A DNA stretch of 64,000 nucleotides from Desulfobulbus propionicus (GTDB taxonomy: Bacteria; Desulfobacterota; Desulfobulbia; Desulfobulbales; Desulfobulbaceae), in the NCBI GenBank assembly GCA_002748735.1, contig PDTC01000019.1, positions 20,470 through 84,469 on the forward strand. Direction: 5' to 3'. Position numbers and translations under genes: made by a program. The notes below the pieces were generated by a model. That model was given only the letters and a program-made list of their open reading frames with translations. It did no database searches and was not told the origin of the DNA. This document shows positions 46,726 through 55,937 of the stretch, piece by piece (within the stretch, counting starts at the first letter, position 1; every line of letters begins with the position of its first letter).

Positions 46726-47289
46726 CTAGTCTTTCACCCGGGTGATATAGGTACCGGAACGGGTATCGATCTGAATTCGGTCACCCTGTTCAACAAACGG
46801 CGGTACCTGGAGGCTGTACCCGGTTTCCACCGTAACAGGCTTGGTATCCGTTCCCGAGGTATCGCCCTTGACCCAGGGATCGGCGACGGTCACCTCCAGG
46901 TTGACGAAAAGCGGCAGGCTGACATCGATGGGACGGCTCCCAAAAAACAACACCTGTACCTCCATATTATCGGTAAGATAATTGACGTTGTCGCCAAGCT
47001 GTTCACGGGTGAGAAAGATCTGTTCATACGAGGTGTTATCCATGAAGTGATACTCGCCGTCCTGCTCGTACAGGTACTGCATGGACCGTTCTTCGAGATC
47101 AGGTTTCTCAAACTTGTCATTGGAACGGTACGTGTTGACAAACTGGTTACCGCTTATCATGTTGCGCATCTTACAACGATACAGGGCCTGCCCCTTACCT
47201 GGCTTGGAAAACTCGAAATCAATGATGATATACGGTTCACCATCAATTTGAATTTTCAGACCCTTGCGAAGATCAGAAGCTGAATACAT
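46726..47289 (-). CDS. efp: Translation elongation factor P
   Basis: 187 residues. It relieves ribosome stalling at polyproline stretches. The KOW-like first domain carries the modification loop FSKPGKGQAL, with target Lys32 (equivalent to E. coli Lys34). The C-terminal OB domain has DTRSGTYITRVKD. ATG 47289 is chosen; the longer frame to 47454 adds a basic stretch without EF-P homology. The target lysine together with epmA next door supports beta-lysylation rather than rhamnosylation. Confidence 0.95.
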   Translation of the reverse strand: MYSASDLRKGLKIQIDGEPYIIIDFEFSKPGKGQALYRCKMRNMISGNQFVNTYRSNDKFEKPDLEERSMQYLYEQDGEYHFMDNTSYEQIFLTREQLGDNVNYLTDNMEVQVLFFGSRPIDVSLPLFVNLEVTVADPWVKGDTSGTDTKPVTVETGYSLQVPPFVEQGDRIQIDTRSGTYITRVKD

Positions 47290-47465
47290 AAGGATGCCTT
47301 TTGTAGAGGTTGATACAACTGTTCTCAGATATTCGATGTTAAGGAACCCTGTTTGATTTTGCAACCGCTTCCTGCCCCTTTCCTTTTTTTCTTCCCTCTC
47401 TTGTTTTTGTCGCGTTTCTTTTATACAGTCAGAGACACTCATCATGACGATCACTGACGCTCACC

Positions 47466-47960
47466 ATGACGATCAAAGCCGGCATCCTTTCCGATACTCA
47501 CCTCATCCGCCCTGACAGCAGATTCAAACGGCTGGTCAGCCACTGCTTCGGCGACTGCTCTGTCATTATCCACGCCGGTGACCTCACCGACCTGAGTGTC
47601 CTTGAGCCTTTCAAGGAGAAGGTCGTGTATGCCGTGTACGGCAACATGTGCACCGGGACCGCAAAAAAGTCCCTGGCCGGTGAAATCAGCTTTGTCCTTG
47701 GCGGGTTTACCGTCGGTCTCACCCATGGAGCACATTTAGGTGCGGACATTGAACTGCGCCTCTGGGATGTCTTTCCAGAGGCCGACTGTGTCATCTATGG
47801 CCATACCCACCGGCCAGCATGCCACCGGAGCGGCGGTCGGCTCTTTATCAATCCAGGATGCTTCCAGCAGACCGGCCGCTATGGTGCCCCTGGCACCTAT
47901 GCCATCCTGACCGTCACTGACAGCCTGAGCGCCAAAATTCACGAGGTCCCGCAACGCTGA
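47466..47960 (+). CDS. YfcE/MJ0936-type metallophosphoesterase
   Basis: 164 residues with the phosphodiesterase metal-site set: GILSDTHL, IIHAGDLTD, YAVYGNMC, LTHGAHLGAD and YGHTHRPACH. It is a small phosphodiesterase of unknown natural substrate. It shares a one-base overlap with the HIT gene that follows, so a linked nucleotide-related function is plausible but unproven. Confidence 0.88.
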   Translation: MTIKAGILSDTHLIRPDSRFKRLVSHCFGDCSVIIHAGDLTDLSVLEPFKEKVVYAVYGNMCTGTAKKSLAGEISFVLGGFTVGLTHGAHLGADIELRLWDVFPEADCVIYGHTHRPACHRSGGRLFINPGCFQQTGRYGAPGTYAILTVTDSLSAKIHEVPQR

Positions 47961-48469
47961 TGAAAACCCTGTGGACCCCCTGGCGCATGGAACATGTCCT
48001 GGGTAGCACTCCCAGGCAATCGCACTGCCTGTTTGAACCGCCTGGTACTGCCTCCCATGACCGGCATCACCTCCTGCTTTTTCGTGATGCATTATCGGTG
48101 GTGCTGCTCAATCGCTTTCCCTATGCCAACGGTCACCTGCTGGCAGCCCCCAGAAGGCACCTTGCCGATATCACTGAACTGACCACCGATGAACAGCAGG
48201 CCCTGATGCAACTCCTCAACAGCTGCGCAACTATTCTCCGTCGTCATCTTACCCCTGATGGACTGAACATCGGACTCAATCTGGGCAAAGTAGCCGGTGC
48301 CGGCATCGCCGAACACCTCCACTTCCACATTGTTCCTCGCTGGCAGCATGACCACAATTTCATGACCGTCTGCGCCGAAGTACGCACGATCCCACAGCAC
48401 ATCGACGCCACCTTTTCCCAGCTACTGCCCGACTTCATCGGGCTGCCCCGTCACGAGGAACGCCCATGA
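47960..48469 (+). CDS. HIT-family nucleotide hydrolase/phosphorylase
   Basis: 169 residues. The histidine triad is HLHFHIVPR near residue 117. The start MKTLWTPWRMEHV is typical of the Ap4A-phosphorylase/HIT branch found in Desulfobacterota and actinobacteria. It acts on dinucleoside polyphosphates or AMP conjugates. It overlaps mutS by four bases (ATGA). Confidence 0.9.
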   Translation: MKTLWTPWRMEHVLGSTPRQSHCLFEPPGTASHDRHHLLLFRDALSVVLLNRFPYANGHLLAAPRRHLADITELTTDEQQALMQLLNSCATILRRHLTPDGLNIGLNLGKVAGAGIAEHLHFHIVPRWQHDHNFMTVCAEVRTIPQHIDATFSQLLPDFIGLPRHEERP

Positions 48470-51129
48470 GTTCACCGGTCAAGCTGACCCCCATGCTCCG
48501 CCAGTACATGGAGATCAAGGAGAGCCACCAGGACACCATCCTTTTTTACCGGATGGGAGACTTTTACGAGATGTTTTTCGATGATGCCGAGATTGCAGCC
48601 CGCACCTTGAACATTACCCTGACCAGCCGCAGCCACAAAAACGACGAACACAAAATCCCCATGTGCGGCGTACCCTTTCATGCGGTCAACGGTTACCTGG
48701 CCAAAATGGTTAACGCCGGATTTCGGGTTGCCATCTGTGAACAGGTCGAAAACCCCAAAGAAGCCAAAGGCATCGTTCGCCGCAAAGTTACCCGCATCAT
48801 CACCCCTGGAGTTACCACCAACGAAGAACTCCTTGATGAAAAAGCCAACCGCTTTATCTGTGCGCTCGCCCCACCCTCTGACAAAAAGGGCGCAAAACGT
48901 TTCGGCATAAGTCTGCTTGACGCATCCACCGGCACCTTTCTGGTAAACGAGATCTCCGTTCATCAGCAGACACTCACCGCCGTTGTCGATGAGATCTGTC
49001 GCTACCAGCCGGCTGAGCTACTGCTTCCCCAGGGAAAAGAAGGGCCGGAGCCTTCTCTGGAGCCCCTGGTGCAGCAGTTACAGGTGGCCCTGGGCAACAT
49101 CTGTCTGACGCAGCGCCCCGAACATCAATTTGACCCGGCCACCGCACGTACGGCCCTTACCGAACATTTTCGTACCACCGATCTGGCCGGTTTTGGCTGC
49201 GATCATATGCAACCAGGGCTCCAAGCGGCAGGCGCTCTCCTTACCTATATCCAGGAAACCCAGAAAACCGACCTTGACCACATCCGGCAGCTAACCCCTG
49301 TACATAATGATCAACACCTGATTGTCGACGAGTCTTCCCGCCGTAATCTAGAACTCATCGAAACCCTTATTGGCGCGAAAAAACAGGGCACACTGCTGAG
49401 CGTCATGGACAAGACCGTGACACCTATGGGAGCAAGGTTACTCAGGCAGCGCCTTCTTTTTCCTCTCCAGGATATGGCCAGAATCACAGCCCGGCTGGAT
49501 GCCGTTGAAGAGTTGAACGACCGGAAGGAACTGCGCAGCGACATCCGGGTCCATCTCAACGACATTTATGATATGGAACGGCTGTGCAGCCGTCTGGTTC
49601 TCGGCCACGGGAACGCCCGAGATATGGTGGCACTCAAGGTAAGCCTCGGCAAATTACCGGCATTGAAAAACCTCCTGGCCACCACCAAAACAGCCTTGCT
49701 GCTGCGCATCAACGAGCAGATGGATGCACTGGAGGATCTTTTTCAGCTCGTTGCCAGAACAATCCGTGATGATGCGCCTGTTACCCTGCGTGAAGGCAAC
49801 CTCATACAAGAGGGCTATCATGAAGAGCTGGACCGACTCATTCTGCTACTCAGGGATGGCAAACAACTCATTCTCGACCTGGAGACAAAAGAACGGGAAC
49901 AGACCGGGATCACCAAGCTGAAGGTTGGCTACAACAAGGTCTTTGGTTACTACTTCGAACTGAGCCGCACCCAAGCCAGCGAAGTACCTGATCACTGGAT
50001 CCGCAAGCAGACACTGGTGAATGCCGAGCGTTTCATCACCCCGGAGCTCAAGGAGCTGGAGAACGCCATTGCTTCGGCCCAGGAGAGACGCCTTATTCTT
50101 GAATACGAGCTATTCCAGGAGATTCGCGGCCAACTGCACCAAGAAAGCCGTCGAATCCTTGACTGCGCCCACCACGTTGCCCGGCTCGACGTTCTTGCCT
50201 GCCTGGCGGAAACCGCCGCACGCAACCGATACATCAAGCCATCAATAAGCGACGATGGCCAGCTCTTTATCCGTGAAGGCCGTCACCCGGTCATCGAACA
50301 GGCTCTGGAGCCGGGCAGATTCGTGCCCAACGACGTCAGGCTCGACCAGGACCAGCACGAACTCCTGATCATCACCGGGCCGAACATGGCAGGAAAATCA
50401 ACGATCCTCCGCCAGACAGCGCTTATCGTTCTCCTCGCCCACATCGGCAGCTTTGTCCCGGCCGACGAAGCGAGTATCTGCCTGGTTGACCGGATCTTTA
50501 CCAGGGTTGGCGCAACTGATGACCTGCGCAGAGGGCAGTCAACCTTTATGGTGGAGATGAACGAAACCGCCAATATTCTCAACAATGCCTCTGCAAGGAG
50601 TCTGGTCATCCTCGATGAAATCGGGCGGGGGACATCCACCTATGACGGACTGGCTATCGCCTGGGCTGTGACTGAAGCCCTTGCCAGCAAGGGCGGCCAG
50701 GGTGTCAAGACACTGTTCGCGACCCATTATCACGAACTCATTGAGCTTGCTGCCAGTAACCCCAGAATAAAAAACTACTCTATTGCGGTACGGGAATGGA
50801 ATGATTCCATTATCTTTCTCCACAAACTCGTTGAAGGGGGCACCAGCCGCAGTTACGGTATCCAGGTCGCGTCGCTGGCCGGTGTCCCCGATGCTGTCAT
50901 CCGCCGCGCCCGGGAAATTCTCAGGAACATAGAAGAGACCGAGCAACAAAAGAAAACAAACAAAATTTCCAGTCAGCGACAAACCTCGCCCACCCAGCTA
51001 GCCCTGTTCAGGCCAAAGAAGAGCGAACTGGAGCAGCTGCTGGGCACTGTCAAACCCGACGAGGTGTCACCGCGGCAGGCCCTCGATCTGCTCTATGAAG
51101 CTGTCAGGCTTGTCAACAAGAACTCCTGA
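48466..51129 (+). CDS. mutS: DNA mismatch repair protein MutS
   Basis: 887 residues, full length. The mismatch-recognition Phe-x-Glu lies in FYRMGDFYEMFFDDA (N-terminus). The ATPase has ITGPNMAGKST (Walker A), VILDEIGRGTSTYDG (Walker B and signature) and LFATHYHELIEL. It binds base mismatches and recruits MutL. It is translated from an overlap with the HIT gene. Confidence 0.98.
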   Translation: MSSPVKLTPMLRQYMEIKESHQDTILFYRMGDFYEMFFDDAEIAARTLNITLTSRSHKNDEHKIPMCGVPFHAVNGYLAKMVNAGFRVAICEQVENPKEAKGIVRRKVTRIITPGVTTNEELLDEKANRFICALAPPSDKKGAKRFGISLLDASTGTFLVNEISVHQQTLTAVVDEICRYQPAELLLPQGKEGPEPSLEPLVQQLQVALGNICLTQRPEHQFDPATARTALTEHFRTTDLAGFGCDHMQPGLQAAGALLTYIQETQKTDLDHIRQLTPVHNDQHLIVDESSRRNLELIETLIGAKKQGTLLSVMDKTVTPMGARLLRQRLLFPLQDMARITARLDAVEELNDRKELRSDIRVHLNDIYDMERLCSRLVLGHGNARDMVALKVSLGKLPALKNLLATTKTALLLRINEQMDALEDLFQLVARTIRDDAPVTLREGNLIQEGYHEELDRLILLLRDGKQLILDLETKEREQTGITKLKVGYNKVFGYYFELSRTQASEVPDHWIRKQTLVNAERFITPELKELENAIASAQERRLILEYELFQEIRGQLHQESRRILDCAHHVARLDVLACLAETAARNRYIKPSISDDGQLFIREGRHPVIEQALEPGRFVPNDVRLDQDQHELLIITGPNMAGKSTILRQTALIVLLAHIGSFVPADEASICLVDRIFTRVGATDDLRRGQSTFMVEMNETANILNNASARSLVILDEIGRGTSTYDGLAIAWAVTEALASKGGQGVKTLFATHYHELIELAASNPRIKNYSIAVREWNDSIIFLHKLVEGGTSRSYGIQVASLAGVPDAVIRRAREILRNIEETEQQKKTNKISSQRQTSPTQLALFRPKKSELEQLLGTVKPDEVSPRQALDLLYEAVRLVNKNS

Positions 51130-51146
51130 TATCTCTCTCTGGTATT

Positions 51147-51165
51147 CAGGGGTGTTTCACCCCTG
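51147..51165 (+). terminator. Hairpin downstream of mutS
   Basis: CAGGGGTG / CACCCCTG with a TTT loop, 18 bases after the mutS stop. No T-run follows, so it may be Rho-assisted or only an RNA 3' end stabiliser. Confidence 0.5.
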
Positions 51166-51187
51166 CCAAGATAACAGTACAAATTAT

Positions 51188-51216
51188 TTTACGTCCTTGA
51201 TCAGATACGCTATACT
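51188..51216 (+). promoter_or_regulatory. Candidate sigma-70 promoter of the amidase gene
   Basis: TTTACG, a 17-base spacer and TATACT lie 66 bases upstream of the amidase ATG. The -10 is good and the -35 is partial. Confidence 0.5.
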
Positions 51217-51281
51217 CATAGTATTTACTATTGCCGCAATAACATCCACCCGTTGAGATCGTCGATCACAGCAGAACCCTG

Positions 51282-53162
51282 ATGCGCAGACCGTTAACCG
51301 TTATTGCACCCCGAAGGAAAGGGCTCACACACTGTTGCCGCATGGTTTTCCACCTTGTTGCAGCCTTGGCACTGTTCTGCGCCACCGAAGCCAGCGGTGT
51401 TGAACAAGACGTGCCTGCAGAACCAGATTCCCTTACGTCGGCAACGAGTGAAGCATACAAGGCTGCCAAGGATTACTATTACAGACTGGAACGTGAAGCC
51501 TCAGGGGGAAAACGCAGTAGCTGGCTCAAGGGCGTCCGTAACTTCAGAAAAATCTATCTTGCCCACACCCAGGGGGTTCTCGCGCCATCATGCCTTTACA
51601 TGATGGCGCGCATGTACCACCGTATGGGAGAAAGATTCCGTGTCCCCCTGGACCTGGACGAAGCCATCGACTATTTTAGCGATGTCGCCACGGTTTATCC
51701 CCGGAGCACGCTCGCCGACGATGCCCTGTTTAATATCGGTGATCTGTACCTGGAGAGTAAACATCTCCCTGAGCAGGCAGCAAAGGCCTACCTCAAAATC
51801 ATTGAAGAGTATCCAGAGGGGGATAAATACGCCCAGGCCCTGCAACGGCTGCAGTTGCTCGAACAAAAGCACAATGTACCACTGCCAAAAACCCTGAACA
51901 GGACCCGGACCCTCAAACGTCTGGTCAACGTCTTGCCCGTCAAATACTGGTCGTCGGACGAGTACACCCGCATTGTCATAAGAGCGTCAGGTCCTGTACA
52001 CTACAGCTCGAGTCTCCTGGAAAAAAGTGGCAACCAGCCCCGCCGACTCTATGTCGATTTTGCCCAGTGCCATATCCCGCCAAAATACCGCCAACCTGTC
52101 CCCATTAAGGATGGCCTCCTCAAGCAGGTGCGCACAGGCCAGTTCAACGACTCTACCGTGCGGGTGGTGCTGGATATCGAATCGATCTCCACCTACAACA
52201 TCTTCAGCCTTAACAATCCCTTCCGGGTGATTGTCGATGTCTATGGAGAAAAAAAGCAAAAGCCACGCGAGCAGGACGTCGTCAAGACGCCAACACCACC
52301 CTCTCCAGGCACCAAAAAGGTGGAGAAACCACCTGTTCAACCCACATCATCTGCGGACACGTCACCCCTGGTTGTCATCAGGGAAATCAACAAGAAAAGG
52401 CCTGGTGATCGGGGGCATACCATCGATCCTCTGAGCAGGCAACCGCTCTCCCTAGCTCAGCAGCTTGGCTTGGGGGTCAATACCATCGTCATTGACCCCG
52501 GTCACGGCGGTAAAGATCCCGGTGCTTCGGCCTTTGGCCTGCAGGAAAAGAATATTGTCCTGAAAGTTGCCAAAAGAGTAGGTCTGGTCCTCGCGGAAAC
52601 CTACGGCTTCCAGGTGAAATTCACCCGAACCAACGACATCTTTATTCCCCTGGAAGAACGAACGGCCATTGCCAACACTGAAAAGGCCGACCTGTTTCTC
52701 TCCATTCATGTAAATGCGCATCCGCAGCAGCAGGTGGGCGGCGTCGAGACCTACTTTCTCAACCTGGCAACAAACACCGAGGCCATGCGAGTCGCGGCCC
52801 TTGAAAATGCGACATCAACGCATAACATCAGCGAGATGCAGGACATCCTCAGCGATCTGATGCAGAATTCGAAAATCGAGGAGTCCTCAAAACTCGCCCA
52901 TAGGGTCCAGGACAACCTTATCACCGGCCTGCACAAGGCCAACTACAAGTTGAAAAACCTGGGCGTCAAACAGGCGCCTTTCTATGTTTTGCTTGGCGCA
53001 CAAATGCCTGCAATACTTACAGAAATAGGCTTTCTCACCAATCCGAAAGAAGCTCAACTTCTCAGTGATGACGCCTTTCTCAACACCCTCTCCAAACAGA
53101 TTGCCGCCGGGATAGTCGCCTACGTCAAAGAACACTCCTCCACAGCCATGCTCCTCCAGTAA
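51282..53162 (+). CDS. N-acetylmuramoyl-L-alanine amidase (TPR-like + AMIN + Amidase_3)
   Basis: 626 residues. The N-terminal signal (about 20-38, MVFHLVAALALFCATEASG) is followed by tetratricopeptide-like helices (about 100-200, e.g. ALFNIGDLYLESKHLPEQA). An AMIN domain (about 220-325, TRIVIRASGPVHY to PFRVIVDVYG) targets it to the envelope. A Pro-rich linker leads to Amidase_3 (about 400-620) with zinc motif VIDPGHGGKDPGA and LSIHVNAHP. It cleaves peptide stems from glycan strands during cell separation. The TPR-like addition is common in Desulfobacterota but absent from E. coli AmiC. Confidence 0.93.
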   Translation: MRRPLTVIAPRRKGLTHCCRMVFHLVAALALFCATEASGVEQDVPAEPDSLTSATSEAYKAAKDYYYRLEREASGGKRSSWLKGVRNFRKIYLAHTQGVLAPSCLYMMARMYHRMGERFRVPLDLDEAIDYFSDVATVYPRSTLADDALFNIGDLYLESKHLPEQAAKAYLKIIEEYPEGDKYAQALQRLQLLEQKHNVPLPKTLNRTRTLKRLVNVLPVKYWSSDEYTRIVIRASGPVHYSSSLLEKSGNQPRRLYVDFAQCHIPPKYRQPVPIKDGLLKQVRTGQFNDSTVRVVLDIESISTYNIFSLNNPFRVIVDVYGEKKQKPREQDVVKTPTPPSPGTKKVEKPPVQPTSSADTSPLVVIREINKKRPGDRGHTIDPLSRQPLSLAQQLGLGVNTIVIDPGHGGKDPGASAFGLQEKNIVLKVAKRVGLVLAETYGFQVKFTRTNDIFIPLEERTAIANTEKADLFLSIHVNAHPQQQVGGVETYFLNLATNTEAMRVAALENATSTHNISEMQDILSDLMQNSKIEESSKLAHRVQDNLITGLHKANYKLKNLGVKQAPFYVLLGAQMPAILTEIGFLTNPKEAQLLSDDAFLNTLSKQIAAGIVAYVKEHSSTAMLLQ

Positions 53163-53330
53163 ACCAAGCACATTCGGCTATGATCGACTGCTGGTATTCC
53201 GACAAACTCACCAGGATCGACCATGGAGGGGATGCTCAGACACCCTTGGCAAGCTCCCTTCCTCTGTAACCGTCCGGATAAAAACATACTTGACCTGTCT
53301 TGTTCAAATCATCCCTCCACAAAAACTGTG

Positions 53331-53531
53331 CCGACGATAAAAGGCGGCCTCAACCCCATACAAACAAAGAGTTCGGGGGCTGCGCCACCTACGGCAGTTG
53401 ACCCGGCACCTGGGTGCCGCTTTGCCTCAAGATGCACCGAGGCCATGGATATATGCAGGAAAGAGATGCCACAGCTGCAAAAAATATCCCCCGAACATAT
53501 GGTTGCCTGTCATCTCTTTTCAAATTCATAA
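53331..53531 (+). pseudogene. C-terminal remnant of an oligopeptide ABC transporter ATPase
   Basis: The frame reads KGGLNPIQ and then PGCRFASRCTEAMDICRKE and PEHMVACHLF, matching the oligopeptide/dipeptide transporter C-terminal domain (GCRFxxRC...C...HxVACHL) of OppD/OppF-type ATPases. No ATP-binding core precedes it. It is a leftover tail at the left edge of the accessory segment. Confidence 0.7.
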
Positions 53532-53857
53532 CTCCCCGGTGAGTTCAACCCGGATTCACTGGTTGCCGGTTGCCGGCGTATCCCATTGATAAATCTTCAA
53601 GGGACTCCGCCGAGACCCCAAGATAAAGCAACATCTCTTCTGTAAATTTTCTATCCTTTTAACTTTTTCAATAAATGCCTCCCGGGTAGCACGGACAGTT
53701 GAGGCTATCAAGGCCTAGCCCTGGGGGTGCTCGTTCCTCGCAGCCTTGACAACCTCAACCGCCCGCACTGTACCTAAAGGTGGCAATGGCGGAGAGGCAT
53801 CTCCGACGGGGCTCCAACAACAAGGCTGGGATGCAAAACCGTTATACGTTTCTGTAG
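53532..53857. other. Debris region with structured inverted repeats
   Basis: No gene. It contains an 11-base match (53638-53648, TTCTGTAAATT) to the inverse of the right end of the IS256-like element, and the imperfect inverted repeat at 53698-53759. The left end of the broken IS probably lies near 53620-53640. Confidence 0.4.
53698..53759. repeat. Imperfect 17-bp inverted repeat with 28-base loop
   Basis: The left arm (GTTGAGG, three mismatched bases, TCAAGGC) pairs with the right arm (GCCTTGA, three bases, CCTCAAC): 14 of 17 positions pair. A second small hairpin (GGAGA / TCTCC) follows about 40 bases later. This is not a typical terminator. It could be an element end, an attC-like fold or a degraded structured RNA. 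Confidence 0.45.
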
Positions 53858-54980
53858 TCATTCAAATGTTAAATACGCTTTTCCTCCCTCCCACTCGTCA
53901 GAAATCTCCATCGCCACAGCCGTCACAAGTCGCAACCACGAATCGGTGTTAGGAAAAATAGTAACGACACGAGTCCTTCTTTTTATTTCTTTGTTCACTC
54001 ATTCAAGCATATTGACAGTGCGGAGACGCCGATGATGTGATGGGGGCATTTTCATCACGGCAAGACCTTCAGGCACAGCAGTTTCAGCCCATGAAACGAG
54101 ATCAGGGGCTTTATTGCGATAATCGTTCAGAAAAAGCTCAAGTAACCTCAGAGCCTCTGTTTCTGTTGGTGCGGTGAAGACACCTCGCAGTCTTTCAGCC
54201 ACCTCCTTTTTCATAGCTTGCCTAGGCACATACTGTTGCCCATTCTGCTGCAGGTGAAACTGGCAACGTTGCCGGGGAACAGTTGGGAAAACTGTCTCAC
54301 GGGCTGCTTTCAGGCCTTCATGGGCATCGGATATAAAGAGTAGAACACCATAACGTCCACGATCTTTCAAGCTGCTGAGAAAGTCGCGCCAGTGAACTTC
54401 GTTCTCGGAAAGCTTGACGGAGGTTCCCAGCACTTCGCGGTGACCAGTTTCACTTACACCTATCGCCAAAAGAACTGCACGAGAGACAACCACTCCTCCT
54501 GTGCGAACCTTTTCGTACCTGGCATGGTCGATTGCGCCATGCCTGCAGTTGCTCATCCAGGCTCTGACTTGCCCGGCTGACTTCTGAAGAGTTGGCTACC
54601 TTACGGGTTGATACGCCCTGGATGTACATCTCAGCCAAGGCCAACTTCAAGGCTCTTTCTGATCTGAGGTCCCGCTCAAGACTCTGAGGGTAAAAGTCAG
54701 TTCCCCTGGTCTGCGGTATTGCAAGTTCTACTTCACCCAAACGGGTCTTCATCGTTTTGGCTTTGTAACCGTTGGCATAACCAATCCTGTCACCACTTCT
54801 CTCGTAGGGATCGGTCGTTACATGTCGGGATCTCTCCAGTTTCATCGCACTATTTATTAGCACGCCTACAGCTTCGGCTACTCCATCGAATCCGTTCTCA
54901 ATCAATAGTTCCATTGCCAGATCAAATTGGGTACACTCTGTCTTGCGGGTCATCGTCTTCTCCTTTCTTTTTGTTTCCAC
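53858..54980 (-). pseudogene. IS256-family (mutator) transposase, inactivated
   Basis: The N-terminal part (54980 down) reads ELLIENGFDGVAEAVGVLIN, NGYKAKTMKTRLGEVELAIPQ and LAEMYIQGVSTRKV. After STRKV the sequence is shortened, and near 54550 the frame changes into ARYEKVRTGGVVVSRAVL, ISDAHEGLKAA and RQRCQFHLQ (DDE-domain residues). A TGA at about 53999 interrupts NMLE-VNKEIKRRTRVV, after which the frame continues to a proper stop at 53858. At least one deletion/frameshift and one nonsense change show it is dead. A terminal-repeat-like end (CAATTTACAGAAAGAATGG...) lies at 55034-55062. Confidence 0.85.
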
Positions 54981-55033
54981 GAAAAATGAAAACGAAAGGA
55001 TAAACGATGGCCTGCTCTTGCCAAGACTTATCT

Positions 55034-55062
55034 CAATTTACAGAAAGAATGGTACACTAACC
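55034..55062. mobile_element. Probable right terminal repeat of the IS256-like element
   Basis: TTTACAGAAA followed by a GGTACACTAACC tail resembles IS256-family ends (TTTACA...ACACT). The inner 11 bases recur inverted at 53638-53648, giving a candidate element of about 1.4 kb. Confidence 0.45.
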
Positions 55063-55086
55063 ATTTAAAATAAAAAACTAGTTTAA

Positions 55087-55278
55087 ATAGAACGTATAGC
55101 AACTGAAAAAAATATAAGAAAAGTAAAGAATCTTACTGATAAACGGAGGAGGAAAACAAAAGACTGGAGAAAAATGAAAGGTTTTGATAAAGATGGAGTA
55201 GAGTACCATTGGTATAAAAAAAAAGGCGATAGCGCTAAATATGGATGCAAGAAAAAAGGAGAAAAAGATTCTTTTTGA
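55087..55278 (+). pseudogene. Orphan C-terminal tip of an Rhs/polymorphic toxin
   Basis: An open frame without a good start, directly after the IS end, reads RIATEKNIRKVKNLTDKR, KMKGFDKDGVEYHWYKKKGD and SAKYG and ends at 55278. The Lys-rich tip with a FDKDG(V/N)EYHWY-like turn resembles toxin ends found after Rhs cores, but I cannot name the toxin class. The core is missing, so the IS probably cut it off. An immunity-like ORF follows after 13 bases. Confidence 0.4.
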
Positions 55279-55291
55279 ATACTCAAAGATT

Positions 55292-55627
55292 ATGAAAATA
55301 AAATTTATAAGTTGGAATTATAGAGAAGCTGGCCTTAGCCGAGAAGAACTAACTGTTGGGAAAGTATACACAGTTATTGGAATTGAAGGTGATTTCTATA
55401 GGATTTTAAATGATGAAAAGCAGCCATTTCTTTATGAAAAAGAGATGTTTGACGTTGTTGATTACGCAATACCGGAAAACTGGATACGAACGGAATACGA
55501 TGATAATGAATTTTTTATAGAGCCACCTGAACTCTCTTCAGCAGGCTTCTACGAAGATTATTTTGACGGCAAAGCAGAGCCCAAAGAAAAACTTTCACAA
55601 TTTCTCAAGAGTTTTATTGACAAATAA
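55292..55627 (+). CDS. Putative immunity protein of the orphan toxin tip
   Basis: 111 residues from ATG 55292 (MKIKFISWNYREAG), acidic, soluble, no membrane segment; ends EKLSQFLKSFIDK. It lies 13 bases after the toxin-tip stop, the usual toxin-immunity spacing, and is followed by a YD-repeat scrap. Its strong AT-rich codon use differs from core genes in this window. A 17-codon longer frame from 55241 overlaps the toxin tip. The function is inferred only from position; no family recognised. Confidence 0.5.
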   Translation: MKIKFISWNYREAGLSREELTVGKVYTVIGIEGDFYRILNDEKQPFLYEKEMFDVVDYAIPENWIRTEYDDNEFFIEPPELSSAGFYEDYFDGKAEPKEKLSQFLKSFIDK

Positions 55628-55742
55628 CTTAAAGAATTTCAAATTAAAAGGCTACACCCCCTCAATCACCAACCCCATAGACCCAAACTGAAATTGCCAG
55701 CATGACAAGCATAGTCAGATAAAAAAAACAAAAGAAAGAACA

Positions 55743-55880
55743 CGCCATTTTCTATACAATCAAGACAATACACTGGCCAGTTTTACTACAGGTAAGGGAA
55801 ACACCACCAATTACCTCTACGATGCCATCAACCGCAGAATTGCCAAAAGCACAAAAGATCAACAAACAGACTATTTCTAG
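55743..55880 (+). pseudogene. Rhs YD-repeat fragment
   Basis: The frame reads FLYNQDNTLASFTTGKGNTT then NYLYDAINRRIAKSTKD and stops at 55880. YNxDNxLxSxxT(G)...YxYDAxxRRIAK is the canonical YD/Rhs repeat. It has no start and no continuation, so it is a fragment. It confirms that an Rhs locus once stood here. Confidence 0.65.
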
Positions 55881-55937
55881 ACTCTGTAAAGTATTTTGTG
55901 TAACTGGGACTTTCATTAGATATTAGAGAAGCGGTCT

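Noticed and set aside
46726-47454. N-terminally extended EF-P (242 codons)
   Set aside because: The extra 55 residues are basic low-complexity and precede the universal EF-P start; ATG 47289 fits the family.
53997-54001. In-frame TGA in the IS256 transposase as possible selenocysteine or recoding
   Set aside because: The position is a charged residue (Arg) in relatives, a frameshift also breaks the gene, and no selenocysteine insertion hairpin was noticed; simple nonsense mutation is enough.
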